Positions 1-14,699 of a stretch of 64,000 nucleotides of DNA are shown here, piece after piece. The DNA is from Hydractinia symbiolongicarpus. Its lineage: Eukaryota > Cnidaria > Hydrozoa > Anthoathecata > Hydractiniidae. Position numbers and translations under genes: made by a program. The stretch's first letter is position 1. Each line of letters starts with the position of its first letter. Under the pieces are notes generated by a model, which was given only the letters and a program-made list of their open reading frames with translations, had not been told where the DNA came from and did not search any database. The stretch is from positions 27,989,501 through 28,053,500 of the forward strand of contig NC_079878.1 in assembly GCF_029227915.1 (NCBI RefSeq). Reading direction: 5' to 3'.

Positions 1-3000
1 CAGTGATTACACTGGGCGTTGGAGTAGCGCTTTATTTAAAAATGTAGATAAATAAGACATTTTGTACTGTGGGACGAATCGTAGCCGTTAGGACGCGCTG
101 AAGAAATAGAGAGAGTTTCAAAAACTACATTTCAATAATTTTCTAACAGTATCAGTCCGTTTGAGTTACAACGTTTGTGTCACATATTCGTACCAACAAG
201 TATTTAGCGATATTTGTCTGACATTACTAGGTTGCATCACTTTTAACAATGAAACGATTGACTGTGGCACTTAATTGAACTAAAATTGGACTGTCACCTG
301 ATAAATGTGATAAATGAGACAATTGAACTCCAAGAAACAACATTCTTCTTAATTTGACGTGATTGCCGGAACTCAGCGACTACACTGGGCGCTGTGGTAC
401 CACCTCACTTAAAAATTTAGATAAATAAGTCAGTTTTTACTGTGGGACATATCCTATCCGTTATCGCGCGCTGAAGAAATAGCGACTGTTTCAAAAACTA
501 CATTTTACAGACTTTCTAACGGTTTCAGTCCGCTTGAGTTAAAACAGTTGGGTCACATATTCGTACCAAAATGTATTTGGCGATATTTTTCTGATATTAT
601 TAGGTTGCATCGCTTTTAACAGTGAAAGGATTGACTGTGGCACTTAATTAAACTGATTTTGGACTGTGACCTTATAAATGTGATAAGTGAGACAATTGGA
701 CCCAAGAAATAACATTCTTCTTAATTTGACATGATTGCTAGAATTTACCGATTACACTGGGTGCTGTGGTAGCGCTTCATTTAAACGTTTAGATAAATAA
801 GCCATTTTGTACTGTGGGACCAATCCTAGCCGTTACTGCGCGCTGAAGAAATAGAAACATTTTCAAAAACTACATTTCAATGACTTTCTAGCGGTTTCAT
901 TCCGTTTGAGTTACAACGGTTGCGTCACATAATCGTACCAACATGTATTCAGCAATATTTTTCTGACATTACTAGGTTGCATCACTTTTAACAATGAAAC
1001 GATTGACTGTGGGACTTAATTGAACTAACATTGGACTGTCACCTGATAAATGTGATAAATGAGACAATTGAACTCCAAGAAATAACATTCTTCTTAATTT
1101 GACGTGATTGCCGGAACTCAGCGACTACACTGGGCGCTGTGGTACCGCCTCACTTAAAAATTTAGATAAATAAGTCAGTTTTTACTGTGGGACATATCCT
1201 ATCCGTTATCGCGCGCTGAAGAAATAGCGACTGTTTCAAAAACTACATTTCACAGACTTTCTAACGGTGTCAGTCCGTTTGAGTTAAAACAGTTGGGTCA
1301 CAAATTCGTACCAAAATGTATTTGGCGATATTTTTCTGATATTGCTAGGTTGCATCGCTTTTAACAGTGAAAGGAGTGGCTGTGGGACTTAGTTGAACTG
1401 ATTCTGGACTTTGACCTCCTAATGGTGATAAATGAGACAATTGGACTCCAAGAAATAATATGCTTCTCAACTCGATATGATTGCCGGAACTCAGCGATTA
1501 CACTGGACCCTTTGGTAGCGCTTCATTTAAAAATTTAGAAAAATAAGTGATTTTTTACTGTGGGACCAATCCTAGCCGTTAGCGCGCGCTGAAGAAATAG
1601 AGACATTTTCAAATACCACATTTCATTGAATTTTTAACGGTTTCAGTCCGCTTTAACTACAACAGTTGCGTCACATATTCGTACCAACATGTATTTAGCG
1701 ATTTTTTTCCGATATTACTAAGTTGTACTTGCTTTCAACAGTAAAACGATTGACTGTGGGACTTAATTGAACTGATTTTGGACTGTGACCTTATAAATGT
1801 GATAAGTGAGACAATTGGACCCAAGAAATAACATTCTTCTTAATTTGACATGATTGCTAGAATTTACCGATTACACCGGGTGCTGTGGTAGCGCTTCATT
1901 TAAACGTTTAGATAAATAAGTCATTTTGTACTGTGCGACCAATCCTAGCCGTTACTGCGCGCTGAAGAAATAGAGACATTTTCAAAAACTACATTTCAAT
2001 GACTTTCTAGCGGTTTCATTCCGTTTGAGTTACAACGGTTGCGTCACATAATCGTACCAACATGTATTCAGCGATATTATTCTGATATTATTAGGTTGCA
2101 TCGCTTTTAACAGTGAAACGATTGACTGTGGGACTTAATTGAACTGATTTTGGACTGTGACCTCCTAATGGTGATAAATGAGACAATTGGACTCCAAGAA
2201 ATAATATGCTTCTTAACTCGACATGATTGCCGAAACTCAGCGATTACACTGGACCCTTTGGTAGCGCTTCATTTTAAAATTTGGATTAATAAGTCGATTT
2301 TTGTTGTGGGACCAATCCTAGCCGTTATCGCGCGCTGAAGAAATAGAGTCATTCTCAAAAACTACATTTCAATGATTTTCTAGTGCTATCAATCCGCCTG
2401 AGTTACAACGGTTGCGTCACATAATCGTACCAACATGTATTTGGCAATGTTTTTCTGATAGTACTAAGTTGTATCGCTTTTAATAGTGAAACGATTGACT
2501 GTGGCACTTCATTGAACTGATTCTTGGCTGTGACCTAATAAATGTGATAAATGAGACAATTGGACCTAGGAAATAACATTCCTCTTAATTTGTCATGATT
2601 GCTGGAATTTACCGATTACACTGGGTGCTGTGGCAGCGCTTCATTTAAACGTTTAGATAAATAAGTCATGTTATACTGTGGGACCAATCCTAGCCGTTAG
2701 CGCGCGCTGAAGAAATAGAGACATTTCCAAAAACTACATTTCAATGACTTTCTAGCGGTATCAATCTGTTTGAGTTACAACGGTTGCGTCACATAATGGT
2801 ACCAACATGTATTTGGCGATATTTTTCTGATAATATTAGGTTGCATCGCTTTTAACAGTGAAAGGATTGGCTGTGGGACTTAATTGAACTGATTCTGGAC
2901 TTTGACCTCCTAAATGTGACAAATAAGACAATTGGAATGGAAGAAACAACATTCTTCTTTATTTGACATGATTGCCGGAACTCAGTGATTACACTGGGCG

Positions 3001-6000
3001 TTGGAGTAGCGCTTTATTTAAAAATGTTGATAAATAAGTCATTTTGTACTGTAGGACGAATCGTAGCCGTTAGGACGCGCTGAGGAAATAGAGAAAGTTT
3101 CAAAAACTACATTTCAATAATTTTCTAACATTATCAGTCCGTTTGAGTTACAACGTTTGTGTCACATATTCGTACCAACAAGTATTTAGCGATATTTCTC
3201 TGATATTACTAGGTTGCATCACTTTTATCAATGAAACGATTGACTGTGGGACTTAATTGAACTAACATTGAACTGTGACCTGACAAATGCGATAAATGAG
3301 ACAATTGAACTCCAAGAAATAACATTCTTCTTAATTTGACGTGATTGCCGGAACTCAGCGACTACACTGGGCGCTGTGGTACCGCCTCACTTAAAAATTT
3401 AGATAGATAAGTCAGTTTTTACTGTGGGACATATCCTATCCGTTATCGCGCGCTGAATAAATAGCGACTGTTTCAAAAACTACATTTCACAGAATTTCTA
3501 ACGGCGTCAGTCCGTTTGAGTTAAAACAGTTGGGTCACATATTCGTAACAAAATGTAATTGGCGATATTTTTCTGATAATATTAGGTTGCATCGCTTTTA
3601 ACAGTGAAAGGATTGGCTGTGGGACTTAATTGAACTGATTCTGGACTTTGACCTCCTAAATGTGACAAATAAGACAATTGGAATGGAAGAAACAACATTC
3701 TTCTTTATTTGACATGATTGCCGGAACTCAGTGATTACACTGGGCGTTGGAGTAGCGCTTTATTTAAAAATGTTGATAAATAAGTCATTTTGTACTGTGG
3801 GACGAATCGTAGCCGTTAGGACGCGCTGAGGAAATAGAGAAAGTTTCAAAAACTACATTTCAATAATTTTCTAACATTATCAGTCCGTTTGAGTTACAAC
3901 GTTTGTGTCACATATTCGTACCAACAAGTATTTAGCGATATTTCTCTGACATTACTAGGTTGCATCACTTTTATCAATGAAACGATTGACTGTGGGACTT
4001 AATTGAACTAACATTGGACTGTAACCTGACAAATGCGATAAATGAGACAATTGAACTCCAAGAAATAACATTCTTCTTAATTTGACGTGATTGCCGGAAC
4101 TCAGCGACTACACTGGGCGCTGTGGTACCGCCTCACTTAAAAATTTAGATAGATAAGTCAGTTTTTACTGTGGGACCAACCCTAGCCGTAAGCGCGCGCT
4201 GAAAAAATAGAGACATTTTCAAAAACTACATTTCAATGACTTTCTATCGGTATCATTCCGTTTGAGTTACAACGGTTGCGTCACATAATCGTACCAACAT
4301 GTATTCAGCGATATTATTCTGATATTATTAGGTTGCATCGCTTTTAACAGTGAAACGATTGACTGTGGCACTTAATTGAACTGATTTTTGGACTGTGACC
4401 TTATAAATGTGATAAGTGAGACAATTGGACTGCAAGAAAAAACATTCTTCTTAATTTGACATGATTGCTGGAATTTACCGATTACACTGGAACCTTTGGT
4501 AGCGCTTCATTTAAAGTTTAGATAAATAAGTCACTTTGTACTGTGGGACCAATCCTAGCCGTTAGCACGCCATGAAGAAATAGAGACATTTTCAAAATAC
4601 ATCTCAATGACTTTCTAGCGGTATCAATCCGTTTGAGATACAAAGGTTGCGTCGCATATTCGTACCAACATGTATTTAACGTTTTTATTCTGATATTATT
4701 AGGTTGCATCGCTTTTAACAGTGAAAGGATTGGCTGTGGGACTTAATTGAACTGATTCTGGACTTTGACCTCCTAAATGTGACAAATAAGACAATTGGAA
4801 TGGAAGAAACAACATTCTTCTTTATTTGACATGATTGCCGGAACTCAGTGATTACACTGGGCGTTGGAGTAGCGCTTTATTTAAAAATGTAGATAAATAA
4901 GACATTTTGTACTGTGGGACGAATCGTAGCCGTTAGGACGCGCTGAAGAAATAGAGAGAGTTTCAAAAACTACATTTCAATAATTTTCTAACAGTATCAG
5001 TCCGTTTGAGTTACAACGTTTGTGTCACATATTCGTACCAACAAGTATTTAGCGATATTTGTCTGACATTACTAGGTTGCATCACTTTTAACAATGAAAC
5101 GATTGACTGTGGCACTTAATTGAACTAAAATTGGACTGTCACCTGATAAATGTGATAAATGAGACAATTGAACTCCAAGAAACAACATTCTTCTTAATTT
5201 GACGTGATTGCCGGAACTCAGCGACTACACTGGGCGCTGTGGTACCACCTCACTTAAAAATTTAGATAAATAAGTCAGTTTTTACTGTGGGACATATCCT
5301 ATCCGTTATCGCGCGCTGAAGAAATAGCGACTGTTTCAAAAACTACATTTTACAGACTTTCTAACGGTTTCAGTCCGCTTGAGTTAAAACAGTTGGGTCA
5401 CATATTCGTACCAAAATGTATTTGGCGATATTTTTCTGATATTATTAGGTTGCATCGCTTTTAACAGTGAAAGGATTGACTGTGGCACTTAATTAAACTG
5501 ATTTTGGACTGTGACCTTATAAATGTGATAAGTGAGACAATTGGACCCAAGAAATAACATTCTTCTTAATTTGACATGATTGCTAGAATTTACCGATTAC
5601 ACTGGGTGCTGTGGTAGCGCTTCATTTAAACGTTTAGATAAATAAGTCATTTTGTACTGTGGGACCAATCCTAGCCGTTACTGCGCGCTGAAAAAATAGA
5701 AACATTTTCAAAAACTACATTTCAATGACTTTCTAGCGGTTTCATTCCGTTTGAGTTACAACGGTTGCGTCACATAATCGTACCAACATGTATTCAGCAA
5801 TATTTTTTCTGACATTACTAGGTTGCATCACTTTTAACAATGAAACGATTGACTGTGGGACTTAATTGAACTAACATTGGACTGTCACCTGATAAATGTG
5901 ATAAATGAGACAATTGAACTCCAAGAAATAACATTCTTCTTAATTTGACGTGATTGCCGGAACTCAGCGACTACACTGGGCGCTGTGGTACCGCCTCACT

Positions 6001-6976
6001 TAAAAATTTAGATAAATAAGTCAGTTTTTACTGTGGGACATATCCTATCCGTTATCGCGCGCTGAAGAAATAGCGACTGTTTCAAAAACTACATTTCACA
6101 GACTTTCTAACGGTGTCAGTCCGTTTGAGTTAAAACAGTTGGGTCACAAATTCGTACCAAAATGTATTTGGCGATATTTTTCTGATATTGCTAGGTTGCA
6201 TCGCTTTTAACAGTGAAAGGATTGGCTGTGGGACTTAGTTGAACTGATTCTGGACTTTGACCTCCTAATGGTGATAAATGAGACAATTGGACTCCAAGAA
6301 ATAATATGCTTCTCAACTCGATATGATTGCCGGAACTCAGCGATTACACTGGACCCTTTGGTAGCGCTTCATTTAAAAATTTAGAAAAATAAGTGATTTT
6401 TTACTGTGGGACCAATCCTAGCCGTTAGCGCGCGCTGAAGAAATAGAGACATTTTCAAATACCACATTTCATTGAATTTTTAACGGTTTCAGTCCGCTTT
6501 AACTACAACAGTTGCGTCACATATTCGTACCAACATGTATTTAGCGATTTTTTTCCGATATTACTAAGTTGTACTTGCTTTCAACAGTAAAACGATTGAC
6601 TGTGGGACTTAATTGAACTGATTTTGGACTGTGACCTTATAAATGTGATAAGTGAGACAATTGGACCCAAGAAATAACATTCTTCTTAATTTGACATGAT
6701 TGCTAGAATTTACCGATTACACCGGGTGCTGTGGTAGCGCTTCATTTAAACGTTTAGATAAATAAGTCATTTTGTACTGTGCGACCAATCCTAGCCGTTA
6801 CTGCGCGCTGAAGAAATAGAGACATTTTCAAAAACTACATTTCAATGACTTTCTAGCGGTTTCATTCCGTTTGAGTTACAACGGTTGCGTCACATAATCG
6901 TACCAACATGTATTCAGCGATATTATTCTGATATTATTAGGTTGCATCGCTTTTAACAGTGAAACGATTGACTGTG
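1..6976. repeat. 13-monomer higher-order repeat (4845 bp)
   Basis: Bases 1 to about 2130 match about 4846-6976 almost base for base, with the offset starting at 4845 bp (13 monomers) and one extra T near 5810. Beyond about 2130/6976 the two copies diverge. Between them, about 2840-3590 and 3590-4330 show a two-monomer (746 bp) step, marked by the variant GAATGGAAGAAACAACATTC. Confidence 0.85.
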
Positions 6977-8519
6977 GCGCTTAATTAAACTGATTTTGGA
7001 CTTCGACCTCATAAATTTAATAAATGAGACAATTGGACCCAAGAAATAACATTCTTCTTAATTTGACGTGTTTGCCGGAACTCAGCGATTACAGTGGGCG
7101 CTGTGGTAGCGCTTCATTTCAAAATTTAGATTAATAAGTCAATTTTTATTGTGGGACCAATCGTAACCGTTATTGCGCGCTGAAGAAATAGAGACATTTT
7201 CAAAAACTGCATTTCAATGACTTTCTAGCGGTATTAATCCGTTTAAGTTACAACAGTTGCGTCACATAGTCGTACCAACATTTATTTAGCGATATTATTC
7301 TGTTATTATTAGGTTGCATCGCTTTTAACAGTGAGACGATTGACTGTGGCACTTAATTGAACCGATTTTGGACTTTGACCTCATAAATTTGATAAATGAG
7401 ACAATTGGACCCAAGAAATAACATTCCTCTTAATTTGACGTGTTTGCCGGAACTCAGCGATTACAGTGGGCGCTGTGGTAGCGCTTCATTTCAAAATTTA
7501 GATTAATAAGTCGATTTTTGTTGTGGGACCAATCCTAGCCGTTATCGCGCGCTGAAGAAATAGAGACATTCTCAAAAACTACATTTCAATGATTTTCTAG
7601 TGCTATCAATCAGTTTGAGTTACAACAGTTGCGTCACATAAAGGTACCAACTTGTATTTAACGATATTTTTCGGATATTATTAGGTTCCATCGCTTTTAA
7701 CAGTGAAAGGATTGACTGTGGGACTTAATTGAACTAGCATTGGACTGTCACCTGATAAATGTGATAAATGAGACAATTGAACTCCAAGAAATAACATTCT
7801 TCTTAACTTGACGTGATTGCCGGAACTCAGCGACTACACTGGGCGCTGTGGTACCGCCTCACTTAAAATGTTAGATAAATAAGTCAGTTTTTACTGTGGG
7901 ACATATCCTATCCGTTATCGCGCGCTGAAGAAGTAGCGACTGTTTCAAAAACTACATTTCACAGACTTTCTAACGGAGTCAGTCCGTTTGAGTTAAAACA
8001 GTTGGGTCACATATTCGTACCAAAATGTATTTGGCGATATTTTTCTGATATTATTAGGTTGCGTCGCTTTCAACAGTGAAAGGATTGGCTGTGGGACTTA
8101 GTTGAACTGATTCTGGACTTTGACCTCCTAATGGTGATAAATGAGACAATTGGAATCCAAGAAATAATATGCTTCTTAACTCGATATGATTGCCGGAACT
8201 CAGCGATTACACTGGACCCTTTGGTAGCGCTTCATTTAACAGTTTAGATAAATAAGTGATTTTTTACTGTGGGACCAATCCTAGCCGTTAGCGCGCGCTG
8301 AAGGAATAGAGACATTTTCAAATACCACATTTCATTGAATTTTTAACGGTTTCAGTCCGCTTTAACTACAACAGTTGCGTCACATATTCGTACCAACATG
8401 TATTTAGCGATTTTTTTCCGATATTACTAAGTTGTACTTGCTCTCAACAGTGAAACGATTGACTGTGGGACTTAATTGAACTGATTTTGGACTGTGACCT
8501 TATAAATGGGATAAGTGAG

Positions 8520-11500
8520 ACAATTGGACTGCAAGAAATAACATTCTTCTTAATTTGACATGATTGCCGGAACTCAGTGATTACACTGGGCGTTGGAGTA
8601 GCGCTTTATTTAAAAATGTAGATAAATAAAACATTTTGTACTGTGGGACGAATCGTAGCCGTTAGGACACGCTGAAGAAATAGAGACAGTTTCAAAAACT
8701 ACATTTCCATAATTTTCTAACAGTATCAGTCCGTTTGAGTTACAACGTTTGTGTCACATATTCGTACCAACAAGTATTTAGCGATATTTGTCTGACTAGG
8801 TTGCATCACTTTTAACAATGAAACGATTGACTGTGGGCCTTAATTGAACTAACATTGGACTGTCACCTGATAAATGTGATAAATGAGACAATTGAACTCC
8901 AAGAAATAACATTCTTCTTAATTTGACGTGATTGCCGGTACTCAGCGACTACACTGGGCGCTGTGGTACCGCCTCACTTAAAAATTTAGATAAATAAGTC
9001 AGTTTTTACTGTGGGACATATCCTATCCGTTATCCCGCGCTGAAGAAATAGCGACTGTTTCAAAAACTACATTTCACAGAATTTCTAACGGTGTCAGTCC
9101 GTTTGAGTTAAAACAGTTGGGTCACATATTCGTACCAAAATGTATTTGGCGATATTTTTCTGATATTATTAGGTTGCATCGCTTTTCACAGTAAAAGGAT
9201 TGGCTGTGGGACTTAGTTGAACTGATTCTGGACTTTGACCTCCTAATGGTGATAAATGAGACAATTGGACTACAAGAAATAATATGCTTCTTAACTCGAC
9301 ATGATTGCCGGAACTCAGCGATTACACTGGACACTTTGGTAGCGCTTCATTTAAAAATTTAGATGAATAAGTGATTTTTTACTGTGGGACCAATCCTAGC
9401 CGTTAGCGCGCGCTGAAGAAATAGAGATATTTTCAAATACCACATTTCAATGAATTTTTAACGGTTTCAGTCCGCTTTAACTACAACAGTTGCGTCACAT
9501 ATTCGTACCAACATGTTTTTAGCGATTTTTTTCCGATATTACTAAGTTGTACTTGCTTTCAACAGTGAAACGATTCACTATGGGACTTAATTGAACTGAT
9601 TTTGGACTGTGACCTTATAAATGTGATAAGTGAGACAATTGGACTGCAAGAAATAACATTCTTCTTAATTTGACATGATTGCCGGAACTCAGTCATTACA
9701 CTGGGCGTTGGAGTAGCGCTTTATTTAAAAATGTAGTTAAATAAGACATTTTGTACTGTGGGACGAATCGTAGCCGTTAGGACGCGCTGAAGAAATAGAG
9801 AGAGTTTCAAAAACTACATTTCAATAATTTTCAAACAGTATCAGTCCGTTTGAGTTACAACGTTTGTGTCACATATTCGTACCAACAAGTATTTAGCGAT
9901 TTTTGTCTGACATTACTAGGTTGCATCACTTTTAACAATGAAACGATTGACTGTGGGACTTAATTGAACTAACATTGGACTGTGACCTGACAAATGTGAT
10001 AAATGAGACAATTGAAATCCAAGAAATAACATTCTTCTTAATTTGACGTGTTTGCCGAAACTGAGCGGCTACACTTGGCGCTGTGGTAGCGCTTCATTTA
10101 AAAATTTAGATAGATAAGTTAGTTTTTACTGTGGGACCAATCCTAGCCGTAAGCACGCGGTGAAGAAATAGAGACATTTTCAAAAACTCCATTTCAATGA
10201 CTTTCTATCGGTATCATTCCATTTGAGTTAGAACGGTTGCGTCGCATAATCGTACCAACATGTATTCAGCGATATTATTATGATATTATTAGGTTGCATC
10301 GCTTTTAACAGTGAAACGATTGACTGTGGGACTTAATTGAACTGATTTTGGACTGTGACCTTATAAATGTGATAAGTGAGACAATTGGACTGCAAGAAAT
10401 AACATTCTTCTTAATTTGACATGATTGCCGGAACTCAGTGATTACACTGGGCGTTGGAGTAGCGCTTTATTTAAAAATGTAGATAAATAAGACATTTTGT
10501 ACTGTGGGACGAATCGTAGCCGTTAGGACGCGCTGAAGAAATAGAGAGAGTTTCAAAAACTACATATCCATAATTTTCTAACAGTATCAGTCCGTTTGAG
10601 TTACAACGTTTGTGTCACATATTCGTACCAACAAGTATTTAGCGATATTTGTCTGACTAGGTTGCATCACTTTTAACAATGAAACGATTGACTGTGGGAC
10701 TTAATTGAACTAACATTGGACTGTCACCTGATAAATGTGATAAATGAGACAATTGAACTCCAAGAAATAACATTCTTCTTAATTTGACGTGATTGCCGGA
10801 ACTCAGCGACTACACTGGACGCTGTGGTACCGCCTCACTTAAAAATTTAGATAAATAAGACAGTTTTTACTGTGGGACATATCCTATCCGTTATCGTGCG
10901 CTGAAGAAATAGCGACTGTTTCAAAAACTACATTTCACAGACTTTCTAACGGTGTCAGTCTGTTTGAGTTAAAACAGTTGGGTCACATATTCGCACCAAA
11001 ATGTATGTGGCGATATTTTTCTGATATTATTAGGTTGCATCGCTTTTAACAGTGAAGGGATTGGCTGTGGGACTTAGTTGAACTGATTCTGGACTTTGAC
11101 CTCCTAATGGTGATAAATGAGACAATTGGACTCCAAGAAATAATATGCTTCTTAACTCGACATGATTGCCGGAACTCAGCGATTACACTGGACCCTTTGG
11201 TAGCGCTTCATTTAAAAATTTAGATAAATAAGTGATTTTTTACTGTGGGACCAATCCTAGCCGTTAGCGCGCGCTGAAGAAATAGAGACATTTTCAAATA
11301 CCACATTTCATTGAATTTTTAACGGTTTCAGTCCGCTTTAACTACAACAGTTGCGTCACATATTCGTACCAACATATTTTTAGCGATTTTTTTCCGATAT
11401 TACTAAGTTGTACTTGCTTTCAACAGTGAAACGATTGACTGTGGGACTTAATTGAACTGATTTTGGACTGTGACCTTATAAATGTGATAAGTGAGACAAT

Positions 11501-12240
11501 TGGACTGCAAGAAATAACATTCTTCTTATTTTGACATGATTGCCGGAACTCAGTCATTACACTGGGCGTTGGAGTAGCGCTTTATTTAAAAATGTAGTTA
11601 AATAAGAAATTTTGTACTGTGGGACGAATCGTAGCCGTTAGGACGCGCTGAAGAAATAGAGAGAGTTTCAAAAACTACATTTCAATAATTTTCAAACAGT
11701 ATCAGTCCGTTTGAGTTACAACGTTTGTGTCACATATTCGTACCAACAAGTATTTAGCGATATTTGTCTGACATTACTAGGTTGCATCACTTTTAACAAT
11801 GAAACGATTGACTGTGGGACTTAATTGAACTAACATTGGACTGTGACCTGACAAATGTGATAAATGAGACAATTGAAATCCAAGAAATAACATTCTTCTT
11901 AATTTGACGTGTTTGCCGAAACTGAGCGGCTACACTTGGCGCTGTGGTAGCGCTTCACTTAAAAATTTAGATAGATCAGTCAGTTTTTACTGTGGGACCA
12001 ATCCTAGCCGTAAGCGCGCGGTGAAGAAATAGAGACATTTTCAAAAACTACATTTCAATGACTTTCTATCGGTATCATTCCATTTGAGTTACAACGGTTG
12101 CGTCGCATAATCGTACCAACATGTATTCAGCGATATTATTCTAATATTATTAGGTTGCATCGCTTTTAACAGTGAAATGATTGACTGTGGGACTTAATTG
12201 AACTGATTTTGGACTGTGACCTTATAAATGTGATAAATGA
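8520..12240. repeat. 5-monomer higher-order repeat (1861 bp), two copies
   Basis: The variant AGTCATTACACTGGGCG occurs at 9691 and 11552, and TTACACTGGGCGTTGGAGTAG at 8581 is matched at 10442, both 1861 bp apart (5 monomers). The two blocks, about 8520-10380 and 10381-12240, share rare variants in the same order, so one is a recent duplicate of the other. Confidence 0.8.
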
Positions 12241-14699
12241 GACAATTGGACTGCAAGAAATAACATTCTTCTTAATTTGACATGATTGCCGGAACTCAGT
12301 GATTACACTGGGCGTTGGAGTAGCGCTTTATTCAAAAATGTAGATAAATAAGACATTTTGTACTGTGGGAGGAATCGTAGCCGTTAGGACGCGCTGAAGA
12401 AATAGAGACATTTTCAAATACCACATTTCATTGAATTTTTAACGGTTTCAGTCCGCTTTAACTACAACAGTTGCGTCACATATCCGTACCTACATGTATT
12501 TAGCGATTTTTTTCCGATATTACTAAGTTGTACTTGCTTTCAACAGTGAAACGATTGACTGTGGGACTTAAATGAATTGATTCTGGACTTTGACCTACTA
12601 ATGGTGATAAATGAGACAATTGGACTCCAAGAAATAATATGCTTCTTAACTCGACAAGATTGCCGGAACACAGCGATTAGACTGGACCCTGTGGTAGCGC
12701 TTTATTTAAATATTTAGATAAATAAGTGATTTTTTACTGTGGGACCAATCCTAGCCGTTAGCGCGCGCTGAAGAAATGGAGACAGTTCCAAATGCCACAT
12801 TTCATTGAATTTTTAACGGCTTCAGTCCGCTTTAACTATAACAGTTGTGTCACTTATTCGTACCAACATGTATTTAGCGATTTTTTTCCGATATTACTAA
12901 GTTGTACTTGCTTTCAACAGTGAAACGATTGACTGTGGGACTTAGCTGAACTGATTCTGGACTTTGACCTCCTAATAGTGATAAATGAGACAATTGGACC
13001 CAAGAAATAACATTCTTCTTAATTTGACGTGTTTGCCGGAACTCAGCGATTACAGTGGGCGCTGTGGTAGCGCGTCATTTCAAAATTTAGATTAATAAGT
13101 CAATTTTTATTGTGGGACCAATCTTAGCCGTTATCGCGCGCTGAAGAAATAGAGACATTCTCAAAAACTACATTTCAATGACTTTCTAGCGGTATCAATC
13201 CGCTTGAGTTACAACGGTTGCGTAACATAATCGTACCAACATGTATTTGGCAATGTTTTTCTGATAGTACTAAGTTGTATCGCTTTTAATAGTGAAACGA
13301 TTGACTGTGGCGCTTCATTCAACTGATTCTGGACTGTGACCTTATAAATGTGATAAATGAGACAATTGGACCTAGGAAATAACATTCTTCTTAATTTGAC
13401 ATGATTGCTGGAATTTACCGATTACTCTGGGTGCTGTGGTAGCGCTTCATTTAAACGTTTAGATAAATAAGTCATTTTGTACTGTGGGACCAATCCTAGC
13501 CGTTAGCGCGCGCTGAATAAATAGAGACATTTTCAAAAACTACATTTCAATGACTTTCTAGCGGTATCAATCAGTTTGAGTTACAACGGTTGCGTCACAT
13601 AAAGGTACCAACTTGTATTTGGCGATATTTTTCTGATATTATTAGGTTGCATCGCTTTTAACAGTGAAAGGATTGGCTGTGGGACTTAAATGAACTGATT
13701 CTGGACTTTGACCTCCTAATGGTGATAAATGAGACAATTGGACTCCAAGAAATAATATGCTTCTTAACTCGACAAGATTGCCGGAACTCAGCGATTAGAC
13801 TGGACCCTGTGGTAGCGCTTCATTTAAATATTTAGATAAATAAGTGATTTTTTACTGTGGGACGAATCGTAGCCGTTAGGACGCGCTGAAGAAATAGAGA
13901 CATTTTCAAATACCACATTTCATTGAATTTTTAACGGTTTCAGTCCGCTTTAACTATAACAGTTGCGTCACTTATTCGTACCAACATGTATTTAGTGATT
14001 TTTTTCCGATATTACTAAGTTGTACTTGCTTTCAACAGTGAAACGATTGACTGTGGGACTTAATTGAGCTGATTTTGGACTGTGACCTTATAAATGTGAT
14101 AAGTGAGACAATTGGACTGCAAGAAATAACATTCTTTTTAATTTGACATGATTGCCGGAACTCAGTGATTACACTGGGCGTTGGAGTAGCGCTTTATTTA
14201 AGAATGTAGATAAATAAGACATTTTGTACTGTGGGACGAATCGTAGTCGTTAGGACGCGCTGAAGAAATAGAGACAGTTTCAAAAACTACATTTCAATAA
14301 TTTTCTAACAGCATCAGTCCGTTTGAGTTTCAACGTTTGTGTCACATATTCGTACCAACAAGTATTTAGCGATATTTGTCTGACATTACTAGGTTGCATC
14401 ACTTTTAACAATGAAACGATTGACTGTGGGACTTAATTGAACTAACATTGGACTGTGACCTGACAAGTGTGATAAATGAGACAATTGAACTCCAAGAAAT
14501 AACATTCTTCTTAATTTGACGTGATTGTCGGAACTCAGCCACTACACTGGGCGCTGTGGTACCGCCTCACCTAAAAATTTAGATAAATAAGTCAGTTTTT
14601 ACTGTGAGACATATCCTATCCGTTATCGCGCGCTAAAGAAATAGCGACTGTTTCAAAAACTACATTTCACAGACTTTCTAACGGTGTCAGTCCGTTTGA

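Noticed and set aside
2150-2338. 62-codon open frames recurring in the satellite (also at 36787, 37906 and 38279, and minus-strand ones at 4518, 9122, 38398 and 44067)
   Set aside because: They fall at the same phase of the 373-bp monomer, are open only in a few copies and contain no domain; they are chance frames of a repeat.
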